NCBI GenBank assembly: GCA_964437515.1
Contig: CAYTHB010000007.1
Location: forward strand, 1-64,000
DNA length: 64,000 bases
Source: Sterolibacterium sp964437515
Lineage (GTDB): Bacteria > Pseudomonadota > Gammaproteobacteria > Burkholderiales > Rhodocyclaceae
Direction: 5' to 3'
Below, piece after piece: positions 51,810 to 59,400 of the stretch (the stretch's first letter is position 1; every line of letters starts with the position of its first letter). The position numbers and the translations under genes were made by a program. A model generated the notes under the pieces. That model did no database searches, was not told the origin of the DNA, and saw nothing but the letters and a program-made list of their open reading frames with translations.

Positions 51810-52254
51810 CCGAATTTGATCTGATTCCCCGCAGCCCAGATAGTAAACGTCAATACTTGTCGCATCTCTCTCTTAAAGTGGCGTTACCGCTCATGTCGGG
51901 CGGATTACAGAACAAACACAGGAGATTGAAATGAGCGACACATTGACTAAACCAAAGTCGTCTGCACCTGCCAGTACGCCGCATATCGAGACCATCAGTA
52001 ATTCCACCAGATTGTGTTCGACTTTCTTGGCTTGCCGTGGATCGTGAATGCCAACAAATACGTCCGCCATCCGTAACCGGTTTTCTGTTTCCATGAGCCA
52101 CCCAAAAAGGCAGAAAACTACACAATTCAAGCCTCTGTGAACAACCCCATCGGTAAGGCATTGATCGTGAACGAATATTTTGTGGGGTCTACGACGATGC
52201 GACGATGTCATTCGTGCGATTGCCTTGGTTTCTGCGGTTGACCGGTTAAATGCA
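51810..52254. other. Intergenic stretch with one broken small gene
   Basis: At 51931 an ATG preceded by AGGAGA starts MSDTLTKPKSSAPASTPHIE, which stops at 52047. In the +1 frame the protein-like segment IVFDFLGLPWIVNANKYVRH continues to a stop at 52076. This suggests a short gene of about 50 codons broken by a frameshift. No family is recognised. The rest of the interval shows nothing I can identify. Confidence 0.4.
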
Positions 52255-52255
52255 G

Positions 52256-52271
52256 TGTGTATATTTACACA
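52256..52271 (+). promoter_or_regulatory. Palindrome in front of hicA
   Basis: TGTGTA-TATT-TACACA is a perfect 6-bp inverted repeat with a 4-base spacer, one base before the likely hicA start. HicB proteins with a DNA-binding tail repress at such sites. Its position argues that translation starts downstream of it. Confidence 0.55.
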
Positions 52272-52272
52272 A

Positions 52273-52461
52273 ATAAAAAGTGCGGACATCATCAAACGAC
52301 TAGAATCCGAGGGCTGGCAGCATGTGGGTGGCAAAGGTGACCACATGAACTTCAAGCATCCTACCAACCCTGCCCACGTGGTCGTGCCGCACCCGCGCAA
52401 AGATATGGCTATCGGCACACTGCGCAACATCTACCGGCAAGCCGGCTGGAACTGGAGGTGA
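52273..52461 (+). CDS. hicA: HicA-family toxin (mRNA interferase), non-standard start
   Basis: A 62-residue HicA with a dsRBD-like fold: SADIIKRLESEGWQHVGGKG, DHMNFKHPTNPAHVVVPHPR and KDMAIGTLRNIYRQAG, including the catalytic histidine in the GDHMNF position. Family members usually begin MKSADII. Here the matching codon at 52273 is ATA instead of ATG. The alternatives are a GTG at 52255 inside the palindrome, or no efficient start at all. No Shine-Dalgarno sequence is visible. The toxin may therefore be weakly expressed or partly disabled. The antitoxin follows 2 bp after the stop. Confidence 0.82.
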   Translation: MKSADIIKRLESEGWQHVGGKGDHMNFKHPTNPAHVVVPHPRKDMAIGTLRNIYRQAGWNWR

Positions 52462-52463
52462 CT

Positions 52464-52859
52464 ATGTTGTACCCGGTCTATGTGCACAAGGACGAAGGCA
52501 GCGCCTACGGACTGACCTTTCCTGACTTTCCCGGCTGTTTTTCGGCAGCAGACGAGTTGGCTGATTTGCCCGGCATGGCTCAGGAAGCAGTTGAGGTGTA
52601 CTTTGATGGCGAAGATATGGAAATTCCTGTTCCGTCGGTGCCGGAACAGTGGATCGCCGATGAGCGTTTTGAGGGGGGCTACTGGATGCTGGTCGAAATC
52701 GACTTGGCGAAAATCCGCAGTCGGCCGGTGCGTCTCAACGTTTCCTTGCCGGAGTATTTGGTGACCCGCATCGATAACTATGCCAAAGCTCACCACCTGA
52801 GTCGTTCCGGATTTCTTGCCAAGGCAGCCGAACGCGAGTTGTTAGGGGACCACGTTTAA
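52464..52859 (+). CDS. hicB: HicB-family antitoxin
   Basis: A 131-residue antitoxin. The N-terminal partial RNase-H-like HicB domain (YPVYVHKDEGSAYGLTFPDF, PGCFSAADELADLPGMAQEA) is followed by a ribbon-helix-helix tail (RPVRLNVSLPEYLVTRIDNY, HLSRSGFLAKAAEREL) for DNA binding. The ATG at 52464 has GGAGG 5 bases upstream, so a GTG two codons earlier is rejected. It neutralises HicA and represses the pair. Confidence 0.92.
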   Translation: MLYPVYVHKDEGSAYGLTFPDFPGCFSAADELADLPGMAQEAVEVYFDGEDMEIPVPSVPEQWIADERFEGGYWMLVEIDLAKIRSRPVRLNVSLPEYLVTRIDNYAKAHHLSRSGFLAKAAERELLGDHV

Positions 52860-52865
52860 TCGGTT

Positions 52866-53049
52866 AAACCTAGAAACCGCAGTTGGACGCCTTTGAGTGT
52901 GCGTTTTTTGGATTACTTGGCAAGGCGCGGAGAGTACAACTGAGCGCATGGCCGCTCCCTGCAACGTGAGGCTTATAAATCGTTCGAAATTCACAGAAAT
53001 AGCGGAGCCTTTTATCAAGATAAGCGGTCAACTGCGGTATTCTAGGTTA
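52866..53049. mobile_element. MITE-like element of about 184 bp
   Basis: The ends are inverted: AACCTAGAAACCGCAGTTGG at the left and, read from the right end inward, AACCTAGAATACCGCAGTTG, about 21 matching bases with one extra T. The inside (about 140 bp) has no reading frame. This is the form of a miniature inverted-repeat element derived from an insertion sequence, but the parent IS is not in the window. It lies just after hicB and touches repeat R1 copy 3. Confidence 0.72.
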
Positions 53050-53289
53050 GCGTGAAATACAAAAATCAGAGTCGAGTTGAAGTTTCGAGCGTAGCGAGCC
53101 AATCAGTAGCCCAGTAGCCGCCCATTGAGGGGGCGTAGGCGGGGTTTCACGGAGCACTGCTCCGTGCCGCCGAAGCCGGACGGCTGTGCAAAGCCGTCCG
53201 TGGGGGATGGGTGGGGTAGGTGTATTTTGTATCGGATAATGATTATTTCATCCTCTGTGGGTGGAGCCGGCTACCATGATCGTTAAATA
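53045..53289. repeat. Dispersed repeat R1, copy 3 (inverted, with insertion)
   Basis: It starts TTAGCGTGAAATACAAAAAT and ends CATGATCGTT, the reverse complement of copy 2 at 19255-19418 including both ends. Compared with copy 2 it carries about 60 extra bases (about 53146-53205) that contain two hairpins, CACGGAGCA-CTGCTCCGTG and CGGACGGCT-GTGCAAAGCCGTCCG. No gene lies within it. Confidence 0.85.
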
Positions 53290-53356
53290 CACGATCCCAT
53301 TTTTTATGCCTTTCTGTCTTGCCGAATATCAACCCTAATTCAACGGAGAACTTCAT

Positions 53357-54160
53357 ATGAGTAGCAGCGGAATGCACGAAATTGACTACTTCATTCATGG
53401 TGACGACATGCAGTTCGTCGAGATCGAGCTTGATCCCGGTGAGGCGGCGATTGGCGAGGCCGGCAGCATGATGTATATGGAAGACGGCATCCGCATGGAT
53501 GCCATCATCGGTGATGGTTCGGCTCAGCAAAGCGGCTTGTTTGGCAAGTTGATCGGTGCGGGCAAACGTTTGATTACTGGTGAGTCGCTGTTTACCACGG
53601 TGTATTCCAATGAGGGGCAGGGCAAGCGCCGCGTCGCCTTCGCCGCGCCGTATACCGGCAAAATCATTCCCTTCGATCTCAGGAAGCATGGTGGCACCAT
53701 CATTTGTCAGAAGGACGCTTTTCTCTGCGCGGCCAAAGGCGTGTCGCTTGGTATCGCTTTCCAACGTCGGCTGGGGGCGGGGTTTTTTGGAGGTGAAGGC
53801 TTCATCATGGAGAAGCTGGAAGGCGACGGGATGGCCTTCGCACATTCAGGCGGCACGGTGATCGAACGGACGCTCGCGGCCGGTGAGACGCTGCGCGTCG
53901 ATACGGGCTGTGTCGTTGCGTACACAGCGGGTATCGATTTCGATATCCAGTTCGTCGGCGGTATCAAGACGGCAATGTTCGGTGGCGAAGGCTTGTTTTT
54001 TGCCACCTTGCGCGGGCCGGGCACGGTGTGGATCCAGTCGCTGCCATTTGCCCGGCTGGCCTCGCGCATTTTTGCCGCTGCACCGCTGCAAAAGGGCGGT
54101 GGGGGCGGTAGCACGGAGGAAGGCGGCCTGCTCGGTGGCCTGTTCAACGGCCAGGATTGA
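53357..54160 (+). CDS. AIM24/TIGR00266-family protein
   Basis: A 267-residue protein of the AIM24 (TIGR00266) family. It is a beta-rich fold recognised by DYFIHGDDMQFVEIELDPGE, AAIGEAGSMMYMEDGIRMDA, ESLFTTVYSNEGQGKRRVAF and GPGTVWIQSLPFARLASRIF. The C-terminus is a Gly-rich tail (KGGGGGSTEEGGLLGGLFNG). The bacterial role is unknown; the yeast homolog acts in mitochondrial membrane organisation. CGGAGA precedes the ATG. It stands alone between repeats, so it is probably transcribed singly. Confidence 0.9.
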   Translation: MSSSGMHEIDYFIHGDDMQFVEIELDPGEAAIGEAGSMMYMEDGIRMDAIIGDGSAQQSGLFGKLIGAGKRLITGESLFTTVYSNEGQGKRRVAFAAPYTGKIIPFDLRKHGGTIICQKDAFLCAAKGVSLGIAFQRRLGAGFFGGEGFIMEKLEGDGMAFAHSGGTVIERTLAAGETLRVDTGCVVAYTAGIDFDIQFVGGIKTAMFGGEGLFFATLRGPGTVWIQSLPFARLASRIFAAAPLQKGGGGGSTEEGGLLGGLFNGQD

Positions 54161-54255
54161 GGCGGGGTGAGCAGATAACGTCCGATCTTTTCATCCCATG
54201 AACGAAATGTCGCTGACGTAGCTTTGCAAAATTTTCCATGCGGACTACGCCTGGT

Positions 54256-54335
54256 GAGGTTGGCGTGAAACAACGAAAACGGAGTCGGGTTGAAGCTTCG
54301 AGCATAGCGAGCCAATCAGTAGCCGCCCCCAGGGC
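54256..54335. repeat. Dispersed repeat R1, copy 4 (short, inverted)
   Basis: GGCGTGAAACAACGAAAACG, then GGAGTCGGGTTGAAGCTTCG and GCGAGCCAATCAGTAGCCGC. It matches the core of copies 2 and 3 but lacks their outer part. A more decayed trace may exist at 56283-56316 (CTCTGATTGTGTTGTTTTAC). Confidence 0.75.
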
Positions 54336-54394
54336 AATCGCATGAAGTCCATCAAGCCTGCCTGCAAAAATCACCTTCCTGCGCGTGGGGCAGG

Positions 54395-54507
54395 TTTTCT
54401 CACCGTCACCCTGCGCGAAGTCGCAGGATCCATGGGGTTTGTGCCGAGTCGGCGCTGTGGATTCTGCGACTGCGCTGCGCTTGCGCAGAATGACGGGATA
54501 ATGGTGC
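54395..54507. repeat. Palindromic dispersed repeat R3, copy 3 (long form)
   Basis: A long imperfect hairpin: GTCACCCTGCGCGAAGTCGC and AGGATCCA on the left, against TGGATTCTGCGACTGCGCTG and TTGCGCAGAATGACGGGA on the right. It matches the R3 copies at 20497 and 43968 in its CATTCTGCG/CGCAGAAT arms. The rest of 54161-54668 holds R1 copy 4 and no gene. Confidence 0.8.
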
Positions 54508-54668
54508 TGTATTTGGCCGGAATGACGGGAGAGGGCAACAATCTCGCCGCGAAAGAGGGCTTCATGCGATTGCCCTGATGCTTGCTGTTGGTATTCGTTG
54601 GTATTCGTACAGAGCTTCCCTGACAGAATATAATCGCCGATTCTCTTTGCCGCCTTTACCTTCCCGCT

Positions 54669-56243
54669 GTGAGCCAACTCGACGACGAAATCCGCCGGCG
54701 CCGTACTTTCGCCATTATTTCCCACCCTGACGCGGGTAAAACCACGCTGACCGAAAAGCTGCTCTGGTACGGTGGCGCGATCCTGATGGCCGGTGCAGTG
54801 CGGGCGCGCAAATCGGGCAAGCATGCGACATCCGACTGGATGGAGCTGGAAAAGCAGCGCGGCATTTCCGTAACATCTTCGGTGATGCAGTTCCCTTACC
54901 GCGACTGCATGATTAACCTGCTCGATACGCCGGGGCATGAGGATTTCTCAGAAGATACTTATCGCACATTGACTGCGGTTGACTCGGCGGTGATGGTCAT
55001 CGACTCGGTGAAAGGGGTGGAGGCGCAGACCATCAAGCTGCTCAATGTCTGCCGTCTGCGCGACACGCCCATCATCACCTTTATCAACAAGCTCGACCGC
55101 GATGGTCGTCCGCCGATTGAATTGCTCGATGAAATCGAGTCTGTGCTGAACATCCAGTGCGCGCCGATGACCTGGCCGATCGGCATGGGCGGGCTGTTTC
55201 GCGGCGTGTATCACCTGTACAACGACAGCATCATGTTTTTCGACCCGCAGGCGGAGAAGGGCACTTCGGAAATCATTCAGGGGCTGGATAATCCGCGCCT
55301 CGATGAGTTGATCGGCGCGCAAGCCGATGAGCTGCGGCTGGATATCGAACTGGTGCGCGGGGCTTCGCACACCTTTGATGCGGCGGCGTATCGGGCGGGC
55401 AAGCAATGTCCGGTGTTCTTTGGTTCGGCTGCCAACAATTTCGGTGTGCAATCGCTGCTCGACGCGGTGGTCGATATGTCGCCCGCGCCCTTGTCGCGCC
55501 CGGCGCAGACGCGCGAAGTCGATCCGTTTGAAGAAAAATTCTCCGGCTTCATTTTCAAGATACAAGCCAATATGGATCCGAAACACCGCGACCGCATCGC
55601 CTTTTTGCGGGTGTGCTCGGGGCGTTTTGAGCGTGGCATGAAAATCAAACAGGTGGCAGGCGGCAAGAGCATCGCGGTGAATAACGCGATCACCTTCATG
55701 GCGCGTGACCGCAATACCACCGATGAAGCCTATGCGGGCGACATCATCGGCATCCCCAATCACGGCACGGTGCGTTTGGGCGAAACCTTCACCGAAGGCG
55801 AGGATTTGCGTTTTACCGGCATCCCTTCATTCGCGCCGGAAATGTTTCAGCGCGCGGTGCTGCGTAATCCGTTGAAACTCAAGCAACTGCAAAAAGGCTT
55901 GCAGCAGTTGGCGGAAGAGGGCGCGACCCAGTTGTTCCGTCCCATCGTCTCCAATGATCTGATCCTCGGTGCGGTGGGAACTTTGCAGTTTGATGTGGTC
56001 GCCCATCGTCTGGAACATGAATACGGCGTGGATGCGATTTTCGAGCCGGTGTCCGTCGCCACGGCACGCTGGATCAAGGGTTCTGCCGAGCAGCTCAAAC
56101 TGCTGGAGGATAAATATCCGCAAAACATCGCTTACGATGGTGCGGGTGATCCGGTGTATCTGGCACCGAATTCAGTCAATCTGCGCCTCACGCAGGAGCG
56201 TTTTCCCGATATTCAATTCATGGAAACGCGTGAGGTGCATTGA
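54669..56243 (+). CDS. prfC: Peptide chain release factor 3
   Basis: A 524-residue translational GTPase that recycles RF1/RF2 from the ribosome. G1 is SHPDAGKTTLTEKLL, the switch region is EKQRGISVTSSVMQFPY, G3 is DTPGHEDFSEDT and G4 is INKLDRD. The C-terminal domains end QERFPDIQFMETREV. The start is GTG (54669), giving MSQLDDEIRRRRTFAIISHP as in other RF3 proteins. Length is normal. It appears monocistronic. Confidence 0.96.
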   Translation: MSQLDDEIRRRRTFAIISHPDAGKTTLTEKLLWYGGAILMAGAVRARKSGKHATSDWMELEKQRGISVTSSVMQFPYRDCMINLLDTPGHEDFSEDTYRTLTAVDSAVMVIDSVKGVEAQTIKLLNVCRLRDTPIITFINKLDRDGRPPIELLDEIESVLNIQCAPMTWPIGMGGLFRGVYHLYNDSIMFFDPQAEKGTSEIIQGLDNPRLDELIGAQADELRLDIELVRGASHTFDAAAYRAGKQCPVFFGSAANNFGVQSLLDAVVDMSPAPLSRPAQTREVDPFEEKFSGFIFKIQANMDPKHRDRIAFLRVCSGRFERGMKIKQVAGGKSIAVNNAITFMARDRNTTDEAYAGDIIGIPNHGTVRLGETFTEGEDLRFTGIPSFAPEMFQRAVLRNPLKLKQLQKGLQQLAEEGATQLFRPIVSNDLILGAVGTLQFDVVAHRLEHEYGVDAIFEPVSVATARWIKGSAEQLKLLEDKYPQNIAYDGAGDPVYLAPNSVNLRLTQERFPDIQFMETREVH

Positions 56244-56411
56244 GGGTTCGTGAAAAGACTGCTTCGGTATGCCTCTGGGCTTCCTCCACGGCTCTGATTG
56301 TGTTGTTTTACGTTAAACTTTGAGCTTCACGCAGTGCAAGCTTGCGTGAGATTCGGCATCCATTGAACGAACGCTTGGTGGTATTCGGATTCGGATTCGG
56401 ATTTGACATTC
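56244..56411. other. Leader region of the megasynthase gene with hexamer repeat
   Basis: ATTCGG occurs three times in tandem at 56383-56400, ending 11 bases before the start codon. A likely decayed R1 trace lies at 56283-56316, and GCGTGAG/CTTCACGC-type short repeats follow it. No strong promoter or Shine-Dalgarno sequence stands out. Confidence 0.5.
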
Positions 56412-59400
56412 ATGAAAACCCTGACGGATGTCATCCTGCAAGCGGCGTCAAAAACACCGGATCGTCAGATCGTTTTTGCGCGGCGAGATGGCAGGGACGT
56501 GACTTGTCGCTACGCTGATTTGCTGTTGCAAGCTCGGCGGACATTGGCGACCCTGCAACAACAGGACTTGAAACCGGGGCAGCGCGTCGTTATTCAGTGC
56601 CAATCCTCGCAGCGACAGATCGTGCTTTTCTGGGCGTGCGTTCTGGGCGGGATGGTTCCTGTTTTATTGCCCAAGGTCGCTTCATGGCTGCGCGATTCTG
56701 ACCTTGCCCGCAAGCTCGATGGCGTATTGCATCTCCTTCCTGATGCGATCCTGATTATTGATCCCGATCAGGAGCAGGCTTATCTCGAAGGCAGGGCGCG
56801 TCCGGCTCGACAGGGCAGCCGTTGGCAAGTCGATTGCCCATTGACGGGAAATGCCGAAGCGGCGCACATCTACGAAGCTGTTGAAGACGATCTGGCTTAT
56901 CTCCAGTTTTCATCTGGTTCCACGGCGATGCCCAAAGGGGTGCGCCTGACGCATCGCAACCTCATTAGTAACATCAGGGATATTGCCGATACGGTCAGGG
57001 CACGGCCGGAAGAATCTACCTTGAGTTGGATGCCTTATTACCATGATATGGGGCTGATTTCTTTCCATCTGGTTCCGCTGTACCGGGGCATGGGGCAGAT
57101 CAAGCTGGAGGCGCATGACTTCATCGCTGAACCGCTGTTCTGGTTGCAGCAGATCATGAAGCATCACGCTGAAGTCATCAGCTCGCCCAATTTTGGTTTG
57201 CAGCATGTGCTTGATCGCGTGACACCGCCTGCGTTGAACGGGCTGGATTTGTCCTGCGTACGTTTGCTTTGTAACGGGGCAGAACCCATTTCTGCCCTTG
57301 TCATGAAAAAGTTTTGTGATTTGTTGGCGACAACTGGCTTCAGGCGGCACGCCATGTTTCCGGTATATGGATTGGCCGAGGCGTGTGTGGCGGTGAGCTT
57401 CAGTCCGCCCGAAACCGAGCCCCTTGTTCATCGTGTCCATCGGGAGCAACTGTTTGCCGAAGGCAAGGTGGTTGCAGCAAGCGATGCGCATCATGCACTC
57501 GACGATGTTGAATATGTCGACGTGGGCTTTCCGCTACCTTCAGTGCAGGTTCGAATAGCGTGCACATCGGATGAATCGGATCGACTGTTATCCGAGGATG
57601 CCGTGGGCGAGGTTCAGATTCGGGGTGCGAATGTCACTTCAGGCTATGAAGGTTCGGCGACGATCAATGAGGGTTTGTTTACGCCCGATGGCTGGCTTAA
57701 GACGGGGGATTTGGGTTTTTTGCATCAGGGACGTCTGGTGATTACAGGACGTTTGAAAGAAGTTATTTTCGTTCATGGCCGTAATGTCATGGCCACGGAT
57801 GTCGAACGTTTCTTGTTTGAACAACTGGGCTTGAAAGAGGGAAGCATTGCTGTCTGCGCCACGAGTGATCATTCAAGGCATGGGAACGATCGTATTGTTG
57901 TTTTTGTGGCTGCGCGGCGCAAGAAAGACTTCTGGTCTTGGGCGCATGAGCTGCGCCAGGTGGCTGAGACGTATCTGGCTTATCCGGTGGAAGCGGTATT
58001 GCCCTTGTCGCGTTTGCCAAGAACATCCAGCGGGAAATTGCAGCGATTTCAGTTGATTGAGGCCTGGTTGCAAGGTGCGTATGAGGATGCTTGTGCCGAA
58101 TTCGAGGCGAATGATCCACGTCGTCTGATGCCAGTGAGGCAAACGATGCGTGCGGAGACTTCAAGCGCGCATGCTGCGTGTGAAAAGACGGTGCGTGCTA
58201 TCTGGGCTGAGGTCTTGCACTGTCCGGAAAGCTCTATCGGTACAGAGGCCTCATTTATCGAGCTGGGGGGGAGCTCAGTCAAAGCCATCGAAATGCTTGC
58301 GCGTATCGAAGAACATTATGGAAAGATGCTGGGGTATGCCTTGCTGATCGAGTGCAGCACACTCGGTGAAGTGGTGAGCTATCTGGAGCAGCACCTTGCC
58401 ACTGTTCAAGCGATGGATGCTGCATCGGATTCTGCGGTGTCACCGCCTTCCGAAAGCATGTCTCTTCCTAGCGATGTGGCTTCAAGAAAAATTGCCATCA
58501 TCGGATGGGCCTGTCGCTTTCCGGGAGGGCGTACGCCCGAAGAATTCTGGGAAACCCTGATCGAAGGGCGCAACAAGGTGCTGCCGGTTCCGCCTTCCCG
58601 CTGGTCTCGACAAGATCAGACGGGTGCGGATGTTCCTTCTTTCATGGGTGTTTTGCCGGATATCGATCGTTTCGCTGCAGATTTCTTCGGCATTTCCCCT
58701 GAAGAAGCACTCATCATGGATCCTCAGCAGCGCCTGATGCTGGAAGTGGTTTACGAGGCGATGGACGATGCGGGCTATGGCGGCGAGCGATTGAATGCGC
58801 GACGTTCAGTGGGCGTATTTATTGGTGCCAGTAGCAACAGTTATATGGAACGTGTCCATCGGGTGCGGAACCATGTGCATGAACATGCGGCACAAGAGAT
58901 AAATCATCCCTTGCTGATGCCCGCCAATCTGCTCAATATGATTGCGGCTCGCGTGTCGCATACCTTGAATCTCAAGGGAGCCGCGTTGACGATCGATACG
59001 GCCTGTTCTTCTTCTCTGGTTGCCTTGCAGCAGGCTTGCAATGATCTGCTGCTGGGAAACTGTGAGATGGCATTGGTCGGTGGTGTGAATGTTTTGCCGA
59101 CCTCCAGCGCACACGAGCTTTTGGCACAAGCCGGCGCACTTTCACCCGATGGCCTTTGCCGTACTTTCGATGCGGCGGCTAATGGCATGGTTCCGGGTGA
59201 GGGGCTGGGGTTGCTGGTGCTCAAGCCGCTGGATCATGCGCTGGCGGAGGGAGATCGTATCGAAGCCATCATCGATGCCGTGGCGGTCAATAATGACGGT
59301 CGATCCATTGGCATCATGGCACCCACACCGGAAGGTCAGGAGGCGGTGATTCGTCAGGCCGTGCAGAGAGCGGACATCGACCCCTCACAAATTGGCTACG

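Noticed and set aside
51891..52430. A 179-codon minus-strand frame opposite the hicA region.
   Set aside because: There is no ribosome-binding site or recognisable motif, and it is antisense to the well-supported HicA sequence.
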